Shown in pieces: positions 17,291 to 25,106 of a stretch of DNA of 64,000 bases (its first letter is position 1; every line of letters begins with the position of its first letter). The notes below the pieces were generated by a model, which saw only the letters and a program-made list of their open reading frames with translations, was not told the origin of the DNA and ran no database searches. Source of the DNA: Spirosoma oryzae (GTDB lineage Bacteria; Bacteroidota; Bacteroidia; Cytophagales; Spirosomataceae). The position numbers and the translations under genes are program-made. The stretch is from assembly GCF_003002825.1 (NCBI RefSeq), contig NZ_PVTE01000018.1, positions 37,064 through 101,063 of the forward strand, in the 5' to 3' direction.

Positions 17291-17390
17291 ACCCGGCAGC
17301 GGCCGTCCGTCCCAGCCCCCTGAAGGGGGAGTGGTTTCTTCGCGGAATGCTCCCCCTTTAGGGGGCTGGGACGGACGGCCGCTGCCGGGT
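17291..17390. repeat. 100-bp palindromic element, family B copy 2
   Basis: The arms of about 41 bases (17291-17331 and 17350-17390) are complementary with one mismatch, from ACCCGGCAGCGGCC to GGCCGCTGCCGGGT. Inside each arm is a second hairpin, AGCCCCCTGAAGGGGG. The inner spacer is the inverse of that in the copy at 15011-15081. It lies between hmuU and hmuV. Confidence 0.8.
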
Positions 17391-17466
17391 GGTTCGGCCG
17401 AAGTAAATTTGGCTTCTGGTAGTATCAAATCAAGAACTTAAGAGCCCTAGGGTAGACGATGGCCCC

Positions 17467-17507
17467 GTACGAACCGAAAACCGAATACCGTAAACTGAAA
17501 ACCCCCT
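17467..17507. repeat. Single arm of heptamer-unit repeat before hmuV
   Basis: CGAAAACCGAATACCGTAAA-type heptamer units run up to the hmuV ATG. No complementary arm is seen within 150 bases, so this looks like one half of an inverted repeat of the type at 16051-16163. Confidence 0.5.
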
Positions 17508-18284
17508 ATGCTGCAAACCGAACAACTAACTTATCGCATCGACAAGCGGACGCTGGTCAACAGTGTGTCGATGCGGGCGCGGGCGGGCGAACTGCTGGCG
17601 ATCGTCGGGCCGAACGGGGCCGGGAAGTCCACGCTGCTGCGGCTCTGCGCCGGTGAACTGAAGCCCGCATCGGGTCAGGTGTCGTGGGGTGGGCAGCCAT
17701 TGTGGGCGCATTCGGCCAGTGAGCTGGCGCGTCTGCGTGGCTTCCTCCACCAGCAGAACACGCTGGCGTTTCCATTTCGGGTCGACGAACTCGTGCTGAT
17801 GGGCCGCTACCCGCACCATGGCGCACACCCGTCTTCGGCAGACTATGCCATCGCCGAAGACGCCCTGCGCATGGTCGACATGAGCGCCTTCGCCAGCCGA
17901 ATCGTGACGACACTGTCGGGTGGAGAACAGCAACGTGTCCAACTGGCGCGAATATTGGCCCAACTGTGGGACGTCAACGAAGGCTTACTGCTGCTTGACG
18001 AACCGACTACCGGGCTCGACTTGCTGCATCAGCACCAACTGCTCGACATTGCCCGACAGATGGCCCGACGAGGCTACACCGTCGTCGCCGTACTACACGA
18101 CCTGAACATGGCGGCCCAGTATGCCGACCGGCTGCTGCTGCTGCGTTCCGGGCGGGTCGAAGCGCTCGGCGCACCCCGCGACGTGCTGACAGAGACGTTG
18201 GTCGAACGCGTGTTCAACGTACCCGTGCAGATACTCGATAACCCCCGAACCCACAGCCCGATGGTAGTGGTAGGAAGGGTATAA
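17508..18284 (+). CDS. hmuV: Haem ABC transporter ATP-binding protein
   Basis: A 258-aa ATPase with Walker A GPNGAGKST (about 34-42) and a Q-loop in LHQQNTLAFPF. The signature LSGGEQQRVQLAR starts at residue 136, Walker B is LLLLDEPTTGLD (D164/E165), and the H-loop is AVLHDLNMA. It powers haem import through HmuU. It ends with MVVVGRV, and a further inverted repeat separates it from hmuS. Confidence 0.95.
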   Translation: MLQTEQLTYRIDKRTLVNSVSMRARAGELLAIVGPNGAGKSTLLRLCAGELKPASGQVSWGGQPLWAHSASELARLRGFLHQQNTLAFPFRVDELVLMGRYPHHGAHPSSADYAIAEDALRMVDMSAFASRIVTTLSGGEQQRVQLARILAQLWDVNEGLLLLDEPTTGLDLLHQHQLLDIARQMARRGYTVVAVLHDLNMAAQYADRLLLLRSGRVEALGAPRDVLTETLVERVFNVPVQILDNPRTHSPMVVVGRV

Positions 18285-18286
18285 CG

Positions 18287-18389
18287 TTATTCGGTATTCG
18301 GTTCACGGTAGTCCATCGCACGTTAAGTTTTCTTCAGAAGATACGCTGAACTGAAGACCGTATACCGAAAACTGTATACCGAAAACATT
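18287..18389. repeat. Heptamer-unit inverted repeat, hmuV-hmuS gap
   Basis: The arm TTATTCGGTATTCGGTTCAC (from 18287) pairs imperfectly with GTATACCGAAAACTGTATAC (about 18360-18385). Units of seven bases (GTATACC, GAAAACT) repeat within the arm. Confidence 0.65.
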
Positions 18390-18403
18390 AAACTTTAAAC
18401 GAA

Positions 18404-19420
18404 ATGACTACACTCGAAACACTGACGACGCGCTGGGCCGACTTGCGGCAGCAGCAACCCAATCTACGCATCCGCGATGCCGCCCGGCAACTGGGCGTGA
18501 GCGAAGCGGAACTGCTCGCAACAGGTACCGGTAAAACGGTGGTGCGGCTGGCGGGGGACTTTCGCGAACTGCTCAAACAGGTTGCGACGCTTGGGCACGT
18601 CATGGCGCTTACCCGCAACGATGCTCTGGTTCACGAACGGAAAGGCACGTACGAAAGCGTGTCGTTCAATGGGCATGTCGGGCTGGTACTCGGCCCTGAT
18701 ATCGACCTGCGCCTGTTTATGAGTCGCTGGACGTTTGGATTTGCTGTTGACGAAAATGGTCGGCAGAGCTTACAGTTTTTCGACGCGCAGGGACAGGCCA
18801 TTCACAAAATCTACCTTACTGAACAGTCGAACCGGACCGCCTACGACGCGCTGGTCAGTCAGTTCTGCAGCGACGACCAAAGTGATACACTGCTCATTGA
18901 GCCCGCCCCCGACCGGACGGTCGACCAGCCCGATGAAGCGATCGACGTAGCTGGCTTTCAGGCCGGATGGCTGGCAATGCAGGACACGCACGAGTTCTTT
19001 GGTCTGCTCCGCCAACACGGCGTGGGGCGTCAGCAGGGGCTGCGACTGGCTCCCGACGGGTACGCCCAACTGCTGACGATGGAGCAAGTGAAACAGGCAA
19101 TGACCCTGGCGTCGGACCGCGCGGTGCCCATCATGGTGTTTGTGTCGAATCCCGGCTGTATCCAGATACACACGGGACCGGTGCAGAAACTGGTACAGAT
19201 GGGACCGTGGTATAACGTCCTCGATCCACTGTTCAACCTGCACCTGAACGAAACGCTGATCGGGCAGGTCTGGCTGACTAAAAAACCGACCGCCGACGGT
19301 ATCGTTACCAGCCTGGAACTCTTCGACAAAGATGGTCAGAACGTATGCCTGCTCTTCGGCGAACGCAAACCCGGCAAGCCCGAACTGGAAAGCTGGCGCG
19401 CGATCGTGGCAGCGTTGTAG
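18404..19420 (+). CDS. hmuS: Haem-degrading/haem-carrier factor, HemS/HmuS family
   Basis: A 338-aa cytoplasmic protein with the duplicated HemS/ChuS domain. The first half runs MTTLETLTTRWADLRQQQPN through RIRDAARQLGVSEAELLATG to LTRNDALVHERKGTYE. The second begins near residue 190, with DTHEFFGLLRQHGVGRQQGL and VFVSNPGCIQIHTGPVQKL repeating the pattern. Family members bind haem after import and either degrade it, releasing iron, or hand it on. As the last gene of the cluster it completes the pathway. A REPIN-like element starts over its last codons. Confidence 0.92.
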   Translation: MTTLETLTTRWADLRQQQPNLRIRDAARQLGVSEAELLATGTGKTVVRLAGDFRELLKQVATLGHVMALTRNDALVHERKGTYESVSFNGHVGLVLGPDIDLRLFMSRWTFGFAVDENGRQSLQFFDAQGQAIHKIYLTEQSNRTAYDALVSQFCSDDQSDTLLIEPAPDRTVDQPDEAIDVAGFQAGWLAMQDTHEFFGLLRQHGVGRQQGLRLAPDGYAQLLTMEQVKQAMTLASDRAVPIMVFVSNPGCIQIHTGPVQKLVQMGPWYNVLDPLFNLHLNETLIGQVWLTKKPTADGIVTSLELFDKDGQNVCLLFGERKPGKPELESWRAIVAAL

Positions 19421-19517
19421 CCTGGACCTCCCGGTCCGGGTGGACGCGAAGCGGCCTTAAAGCTACCGCATACACAAGTTGCCCTGACGGGCACCCGGAC
19501 CGGGAGGTCCAGGCTAC
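19417..19517. repeat. REPIN-like element, family A copy 3
   Basis: The 101-base element GTAGCCTGGACCTCCCGG... ends in a mirror CCGGGAGGTCCAGGCTAC, giving a 24-bp inverted repeat. Each end is also a small hairpin of its own (GGACC TCCC GGTCC). The core GGACGCGAAGCGGCC...ACACAAGTTGCCCTGACGG is shared with copies 1 and 2. It overlaps the hmuS stop codon and lies between convergent genes. Confidence 0.8.
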
Positions 19518-19530
19518 GCACCTCGACAGG

Positions 19531-21645
19531 CTACACCGCCTTCCTGCGTGAACCTTTCGCTGGTTTGCCACTGTGTAGTTCGATGATGCGCAGTATGTCG
19601 GCACCAATCTGGCGGGCACGGGTTTTTCCGAAGCCTTTGATCGCCATCAGCTCATCCATGGTCGACGGGCGCTGACTGGCCAGTTCGGTGACGGTTTTAT
19701 GGGGAAGTACCATGAAGCCCGTCGTGCCATGCTCACTCGCCAGTTCGTTGCGCCACTTCATCAGGGCACCGTACAAGCCACCCTTCCCGGTACTGCCTTC
19801 CTTCTCGGCAGGTTCGTTTTTCTTCCGACTCGGCACAAAGTCAAGCTCGACTTTGTGCCGGGCCTGTTGGTATGCCGTTGCGTCGAACGCGGATCGAAGC
19901 GTGTCGAAGCCGTGCTGTTTGCTAATCAGTTCTTTCTCCAGTTCGTCAAGGTTTTCGAACAGGCTGTCGCGGGCTTGCTTGTTGTCGGTCGCCGTGTCGA
20001 GTCGGTGCAGCAGGGGCAGGGCTTCGTCGGTAAGCAGCGCGTGAAAATAGCCGCCCGCTTTCTGAAGCCGGTCGCGCAGTGGTTCGTTGGCTTCGGGCAG
20101 CACGTCGGGCAGAAAGTAGCCGGGCAGTTGTCGGACGAACCGCCGGGCCACAACGCGGCCTTTCTCGGTCAGCAGTTCGGTTAGTTGCAGCAGGAGTAGC
20201 ATCAGGTCGCCCGAAAAAGCACCACTGTGATCGTGGATCACCTTACGCGATCGGTGCAGTAGTGAATGAGCCGTTTCGAACGAAAACAGTTCTTCGAGTA
20301 GCTGTTCCTGGTACGCCCGTTTGGCATCGGTCAGGTGCTGTTCGGTGGGTGTCTGTTGCTGTACCTGTTCGTGAAAGTCGTCCAGCCGTTGCTCGCTCTT
20401 GATGCTGTGCATCGGAATTTCGGCCCGCAGCACCAGCCCATCCAGCGTTTTGCACCGGCTCAGCGCCACGTACACCTGCCCGTGTGCAAACGCCGACGAT
20501 GCATCGATGATCGCCCGCTCGAAGGTCAATCCCTGACTTTTGTGAATCGTGATGGCCCAGGCCAGTTTCAGCGGATACTGCGTAAACGTGCCGATGACCT
20601 CACTGGTAATCTCTTTTGTCGTCGGGTCGAGGGCGTAGCGGACGTTCTCCCACGAAACCCGCTCGACGGTCAGCGGCTCACGATCGCCTTGGCATTCGAC
20701 ATAAATCTGGTCGTCATCAATGGCGGTAACACGCCCGATCTTGCCGTTATAATAGAGCTTGTCGCGCGAAATATCGTTTTTGATAAACATGACCTGCGCC
20801 CCGATTTTCAGGTCCAGGTCGGCGTCGGTGGGGAAGGCGTGGGCGGGAAACTCCTTGTCGATTTCGGCTTCGAACGAACGTAGCTTACCCTTCAGCGCCT
20901 TCAGCTTTTCACTGTTGATCTGCTGCGCCCGCTGATTGTGCGTCGACAGCGTGATGTAGCCGTCGCGTTCGTCGGGCGCAAAGTCGGGAATGTACCGCTG
21001 ATTCAGATCCGCCAGCTGATCGCGCGTGATCGTCTTTTCGCGGATGCCATTCAGCATATCGATAAACCGCTGGTCGGCCTGTCGGTAAATGTGCGTCAGC
21101 TCGATTGAGACGTAGGGCGTCTGTTGCAGCGCGCGGCTACCGAAAAAATAGCCTGTCTCGTAATACGGGCTCAATAGCTGCCAGTCTTCGTCGCGGATCA
21201 CGGGCGGCAGCTGCTGCATGTCGCCGATAAGCAGTAGTTGTACGCCACCAAAGGGCTCCGGTCGATGACGGTACCGGCGCAACACTTCATCGATACCATC
21301 GAGCACGTCGGCCCGTACCATACTGATCTCGTCGATGACCAGCAGGTCGAGCGTGCGGAAGATCTTGATTTTCTCGCGGTTGATGTTGTTTTCGCGAACG
21401 GCGCTGCCCGGCACGAGCGGTCCGAACGGTAACTGAAACAGCGAGTGAATCGTGACACCCCCGGCATTGATGGCCGCGACGCCCGTTGGGGCCACCACAA
21501 CCATACGTTTGCCGATCGACTGCCGAATCTGCCGCAGAAACGTCGTTTTTCCGGTACCGGCCTTCCCCGTCAGAAAGACGTTTCGGCTGGTGTGCATGAC
21601 GAAGTTGTAGGCGAGATCGAGTTTTTCGTTTACGGCAGCAGGCAT
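19531..21645 (-). CDS. PIF1-like helicase with C-terminal HRDC domain
   Basis: A 704-aa superfamily 1 helicase. Walker A is TGKAGTGKTTFLRQI (about 26-40), motif Ia is VVAPTGVAAINAGG, Walker B is DLLVIDEISMVRADVLDG, and motif III is LLLIGDMQQLPPV. The C-terminal UvrD_C_2 block is LAWAITIHKSQGLTFERAIID followed by VYVALSRCKTLDGLVL. The last 70 residues form an HRDC domain (LASQRPSTMDELMAIKGFGK). Bacterial PIF1-like proteins unwind 5'-3' and act on structured DNA and forks; the exact role here is not known. It is convergent with hmuS. Confidence 0.9.
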   Translation of the reverse strand: MPAAVNEKLDLAYNFVMHTSRNVFLTGKAGTGKTTFLRQIRQSIGKRMVVVAPTGVAAINAGGVTIHSLFQLPFGPLVPGSAVRENNINREKIKIFRTLDLLVIDEISMVRADVLDGIDEVLRRYRHRPEPFGGVQLLLIGDMQQLPPVIRDEDWQLLSPYYETGYFFGSRALQQTPYVSIELTHIYRQADQRFIDMLNGIREKTITRDQLADLNQRYIPDFAPDERDGYITLSTHNQRAQQINSEKLKALKGKLRSFEAEIDKEFPAHAFPTDADLDLKIGAQVMFIKNDISRDKLYYNGKIGRVTAIDDDQIYVECQGDREPLTVERVSWENVRYALDPTTKEITSEVIGTFTQYPLKLAWAITIHKSQGLTFERAIIDASSAFAHGQVYVALSRCKTLDGLVLRAEIPMHSIKSEQRLDDFHEQVQQQTPTEQHLTDAKRAYQEQLLEELFSFETAHSLLHRSRKVIHDHSGAFSGDLMLLLLQLTELLTEKGRVVARRFVRQLPGYFLPDVLPEANEPLRDRLQKAGGYFHALLTDEALPLLHRLDTATDNKQARDSLFENLDELEKELISKQHGFDTLRSAFDATAYQQARHKVELDFVPSRKKNEPAEKEGSTGKGGLYGALMKWRNELASEHGTTGFMVLPHKTVTELASQRPSTMDELMAIKGFGKTRARQIGADILRIIELHSGKPAKGSRRKAV

Positions 21646-21727
21646 TCGGGAAGTCGTCTGGAGTAGACAAGGATAACGGTTTCTACTGCCCCGCCGGTTC
21701 CGAGTTTACTAGACAGGATTTTTTTAT

Positions 21728-21806
21728 TGGACAGGATTACAGGATGGACAGGATGTATTATCAATTTGTCTAAAATCAAATCCTGTCCATCCTGTAATCC
21801 TGTCCA
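21728..21806. repeat. Perfect 27-bp inverted repeat
   Basis: TGGACAGGATTACAGGATGG... (21728-21754) is exactly complementary to 21780-21806, with a 25-base AT-rich loop. Each arm is built from repeated ACAGGAT(T/GG) units of 8-9 bases. It lies between two genes on the minus strand. Confidence 0.8.
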
Positions 21807-21812
21807 TGAAAA

Positions 21813-22235
21813 CTACTCGCGGGAGGTGGCGATGATGATGGCGCCGACGACCATGATGGCTGCGCCGGTGAGCACCTGCCAGCTGAGTTTCTCCTTCAGG
21901 AATACCCCCGCCAGAATGACCGAGAAAACCAGCGTCAGGTTTGTCAGGGGCGATACCTGCGAGGCATTGCCCAGTTTGAGCGCGCGAAACGACAGCAGCG
22001 ACGACAGACAAGTAACGACGCCCGCAACGATCAGAAAAATCCAGCTGCGCCGGTCGATCGTACGCAAGTCCGGGAGTTTGCCCTGCCCGAGGATGACACT
22101 CCACGAGACCAGTAAAATCATAACGGCCTGTACGGCAAAGGCCAGATTCGAATCGACGTTTTTGACCCCGGCTTTGGTCAGCGTCACAACGATGGCTGAG
22201 GCCAAAGCCGCCAGCAGGGCAAAAACAATCCACAT
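21813..22235 (-). CDS. EamA-family small multidrug/metabolite transporter-like protein
   Basis: A 140-aa protein with four to five hydrophobic segments and one EamA domain (PF00892). Key parts are WIVFALLAALASAIVVTLTKAG at the start and SPLTNLTLVFSVILAGVFLKEKL followed by VLTGAAIMVVGAIII at the end. Most DMT exporters have two such repeats, so this is a half-size member that would act as a dimer. The substrate is unknown. Confidence 0.88.
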   Translation of the reverse strand: MWIVFALLAALASAIVVTLTKAGVKNVDSNLAFAVQAVMILLVSWSVILGQGKLPDLRTIDRRSWIFLIVAGVVTCLSSLLSFRALKLGNASQVSPLTNLTLVFSVILAGVFLKEKLSWQVLTGAAIMVVGAIIIATSRE

Positions 22236-22319
22236 GATGCGAAGGGAGAAGGAGCGGAGTAAAGTAGCCGCATAGTCATAACGAAAACTCGGAACGTTCG
22301 GTGCATTTTTGGGTTTTGT

Positions 22320-22444
22320 GTAGAGACGCGATCCTTCGCGTCTCAGCGCGCGTCAGCTGATAGCATCTAGGTATAACCATGTGGTGGCACAACCATCGGT
22401 GCGATACCGTCCGGGCGATGAGACGCGAAGGGTCGCGTCTCTAC
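22320..22444. repeat. REPIN-like element, family C copy 1
   Basis: This 125-base element starts GTAG and ends CTAC. The left hairpin is AGACGCGA TCC TTCGCGTCT and the right end is its mirror, GAGACGCGAAGGGTCGCGTCTC. It lies between the EamA gene and the DUF2027-Smr gene, in the divergent promoter region. Confidence 0.75.
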
Positions 22445-22465
22445 CAGTAAAAACACTGAAAACAA

Positions 22466-23488
22466 ATGAATATTGGTGATAAAGTCCGGCTGTTACGGGC
22501 GAAAGGAGAGGGCATCGTGTCGCGGTTTTTGCCGGGCAACATGGTCGAAATTGAGATTGAAGATGGCTTCCGGATTCCGGTGATGCGTTCGGAACTGGTT
22601 CCCGTGTCGCCACTGGAAGCGGAAAAACTGCTCCGTAAGTCGACATTCGAGCCGCAGAAACCAACAGCGCCGTCGGCCCCGTCGATTCTGGCCAACCAGG
22701 GTATTTACCTGGCGTTTGTCGCGGTCAATGATCGAGAGTATTCGTTGTATCTGGTCAACAATACCGACTGGGATTTTCCGTATGCACTGGGCGAAGAGTC
22801 GGCCGCACCCACGGGCGGTGTGCAGTTCCGGGGCTTGTTTGCCGGCATGCTCAAAGCGCGGGCGCATCAGAAAATGAACGACCTCTACACGCACGCGACC
22901 TTTGAAAACTGGCCGACGTTCGTGGTGCAGGGGTTGTGGTTCCGCGCGGGCAAGTCGACGTTGCGGGCTCCGCTGGTGAAACGATTCAAAGCACGGGCCG
23001 CGACGTTTTTTAAGAATAAAACCACCGTGCCCGTCCTGAATCAGCCCGGTTTTGTCAGTCAGCTCGATGCCGAAGGAACTGAGCCGGCACAACCCGCAGC
23101 CCCGTCGAGTAACCGGCCCCGCCCGCATACGATTCGACCCGACGAGTTGAAAGCCGAAATGCTGAAGCCAAAGAATGATCCCGACGCTATCGCGGTCGAC
23201 CGGCCGTCGTCGGTGGTTGATCTGCATACGGAAGCGCTGCTGCCGAAAGGGACGGGCAACCGTGGTCCCGCCGACCTACTGAAGCTGCAACTGGATACCT
23301 TTGAGAAAGCACTCGAAAACGCCGTTGCCAGTGGTATGAGCGAAATCACGTTTATTCACGGCGTCGGCAGTGGTGCGTTGCGGACTGAACTGCACAAGCG
23401 GCTGGGGCAACACGCCCACGTCCGGTTTTTCGAAGATGCCCAGAAACAGAAATTTGGCTATGGTGCCACGAAGGTCAGCCTTAAGTAA
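22466..23488 (+). CDS. DUF2027 and Smr domain protein
   Basis: A 340-aa protein typical of Bacteroidota. The N-terminal DUF2027 part begins MNIGDKVRLLRAKGEGIVSR and IEIEDGFRIPVMRSELVPV, a small beta domain. The central part is DREYSLYLVNNTDWDFPYAL. After a Pro-rich linker (about 190-245), a C-terminal Smr domain (about 250-340) shows VVDLHTEALLP, FIHGVGSGALRTELHKRL and GYGATKVSLK. Smr domains are nucleic-acid nicking or binding modules of MutS2-like proteins. The next gene overlaps the last 29 bases in another frame. Confidence 0.9.
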   Translation: MNIGDKVRLLRAKGEGIVSRFLPGNMVEIEIEDGFRIPVMRSELVPVSPLEAEKLLRKSTFEPQKPTAPSAPSILANQGIYLAFVAVNDREYSLYLVNNTDWDFPYALGEESAAPTGGVQFRGLFAGMLKARAHQKMNDLYTHATFENWPTFVVQGLWFRAGKSTLRAPLVKRFKARAATFFKNKTTVPVLNQPGFVSQLDAEGTEPAQPAAPSSNRPRPHTIRPDELKAEMLKPKNDPDAIAVDRPSSVVDLHTEALLPKGTGNRGPADLLKLQLDTFEKALENAVASGMSEITFIHGVGSGALRTELHKRLGQHAHVRFFEDAQKQKFGYGATKVSLK

Positions 23489-24890
23489 CTACCGGGCTGG
23501 GGTATTCAGTCTGTGGCTGCTGCTCGGGCTGGCGAGTTGTCAGTCTGCGAGTCAGCTGGACCCCAAAGCGCCGAAAGAAGCGTATAAATTCACCGAAATG
23601 GACATCCGCAGCGAGCGTCATCTATCCACCGTTCACGTACCCGTATCGATTTCGATCAACGATGTGCAGCGTCAGATCAACGCGCAGGTCAACGGGTTGA
23701 TCTACGAAGACAACGACCCGAACGACAACAACGGCGACAAGTTTCTGACGAAGGTGTGGAAACGCGGAACGATTCTCGTGTCGGCGCAGGATAGTCTGTT
23801 TCAGTTTGTCGTGCCGCTGCGCATCTGGGTGCGGGCGGGCGTGTCGGTGCTGGGCTTCACCCAATACAAGGAAACCGAATTTGAACTGGACCTGCGGTTC
23901 AAGAGTAAGTTCGACCTCGATCCCGACTGGTCGGTACACACCCAGACGCAACCCGACGGCTACGGCTGGGTGCGTCGCCCGACGATCAGCGTTATCGGCC
24001 TGAACATCCCGATCACCAATCTGGTCAGCCGGATGATTGACAAGAACCTGGGGACGATTACGCAGGCGATCGATCAGCAGATTCGGAAAAACGTCGATCT
24101 TAAGACACCAGTGCTGCGGGCGTGGAATCTGCTGCGTGAACCGTACCTGATTTCGGAAGCGTACCGCACCTATTTGCAGGTCGTGCCGAAGCGCGTGCTG
24201 ATAACGCCCCTGCGGTTCGACGGTAGCGTGATTCGCTCGACCATTGGCATCGAAGGCTTTACCCTGACGACCACGGGCAACAAACCCGACGTACGCCCGG
24301 CCGTGTCACTGCCTGACCTAACGGTGGTAAATCAGGTAAAAGACGATTTTCGGATAGGTCTGCTCAGCGAAGTCAGTTATCCCGAAGCGGCCCGGCTGGC
24401 TGCGGAGAATTTCGTGGGCAAGACGTTTCCGCTGACGGGGGGCTACAGTATCACGCTCACCAGCATCGATCTATACGGCCAAAATGAAAACCTGATTATC
24501 AAAGCCGGCTTATCTGGTACGATCAAGGGCGACATCTACCTACGCGGTCGACCGTATTACGACCCGAAGACACAGACAATTTCACTGCAAAATCTGGCGT
24601 ACGATCTCGATACGCGGAATATTCTACAGCGGTCGGCAAGCTGGCTGTTACAGGGCACCTTCGCCAAAACGCTCCAGGAACAACTGACTTTCCCCGTTGG
24701 CTCGCAGATTACGGATGTGCAGAAACAGTTGCAGGCTCGATTACACAACAATGCGATTGCCAAAGGCGTGGTAATCAACGGTCGCATCGACCATATTCAG
24801 CCCGATCAGGTGTACCTGACGTCGACCGGCATGTTAGCCGTCGTCAACGCCACCGGCCGAATCGACGTGAAGGTCGACGGGTTGCAGTAA
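23460..24890 (+). CDS. DUF4403-family lipoprotein
   Basis: A 476-aa lipoprotein. ATG 23460 gives a signal peptide with lipobox LGLASC (MVPRRSALSNYRAGVFSLWL then LLGLASC) and overlaps the preceding gene by 29 bases. The mature part has the DUF4403 pattern. It contains STVHVPVSISINDVQRQINAQ, PLRIWVRAGVSVLG and WSVHTQTQPDGYGWV, and, near the C-terminus, GRPYYDPKTQTISLQNLAYD and TSTGMLAVVNATGRIDVKV. The family is thought to form a lipid-binding (TULIP/BPI-like) fold; its function is not established. Overlap suggests coupling to the Smr gene. Confidence 0.85.
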   Translation: MVPRRSALSNYRAGVFSLWLLLGLASCQSASQLDPKAPKEAYKFTEMDIRSERHLSTVHVPVSISINDVQRQINAQVNGLIYEDNDPNDNNGDKFLTKVWKRGTILVSAQDSLFQFVVPLRIWVRAGVSVLGFTQYKETEFELDLRFKSKFDLDPDWSVHTQTQPDGYGWVRRPTISVIGLNIPITNLVSRMIDKNLGTITQAIDQQIRKNVDLKTPVLRAWNLLREPYLISEAYRTYLQVVPKRVLITPLRFDGSVIRSTIGIEGFTLTTTGNKPDVRPAVSLPDLTVVNQVKDDFRIGLLSEVSYPEAARLAAENFVGKTFPLTGGYSITLTSIDLYGQNENLIIKAGLSGTIKGDIYLRGRPYYDPKTQTISLQNLAYDLDTRNILQRSASWLLQGTFAKTLQEQLTFPVGSQITDVQKQLQARLHNNAIAKGVVINGRIDHIQPDQVYLTSTGMLAVVNATGRIDVKVDGLQ

Positions 24891-24901
24891 GGTAGATGAT
24901 C

Positions 24902-25106
24902 TACAGTTTACAGTATCCGGTTTACGGCAACTTCACAGGGCGAGGGTGTGGTAAATTCGCTGGGTTAAAACCCGGCGCAAGAACCGCTCTTTTACTGTTG
25001 CACCGGGTTAAAACCCGGTGCAACAGTAACCATTGAGTGTCGAGACCAGAACGCCAGCCCTAACGCTACCAAACCGTAAACCGAATACTGTAAACCGTAA
25101 ACCGAC
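24902..25106. repeat. Nested inverted repeats between convergent genes
   Basis: The outer arms are heptamer-unit sequences, CAGTTTACAGTATCCGGTTT (24904 on) and AAACCGTAAACCGAATACTG (25071 on). Inside lies a perfect 38-bp hairpin at 24992-25029 (TTACTGTTGCACCGGGTT, loop AA, then its mirror). A further AAATTCGCTGGGTTAAAACC copy precedes it at about 24955. It separates DUF4403 (+) from DUF2278 (-) and could terminate both transcripts. Confidence 0.75.

Noticed and set aside
22493..23227. 244-codon minus-strand frame opposite the DUF2027-Smr gene
   Set aside because: Shadow of a recognised gene; His/Arg/Pro-rich, without domain.
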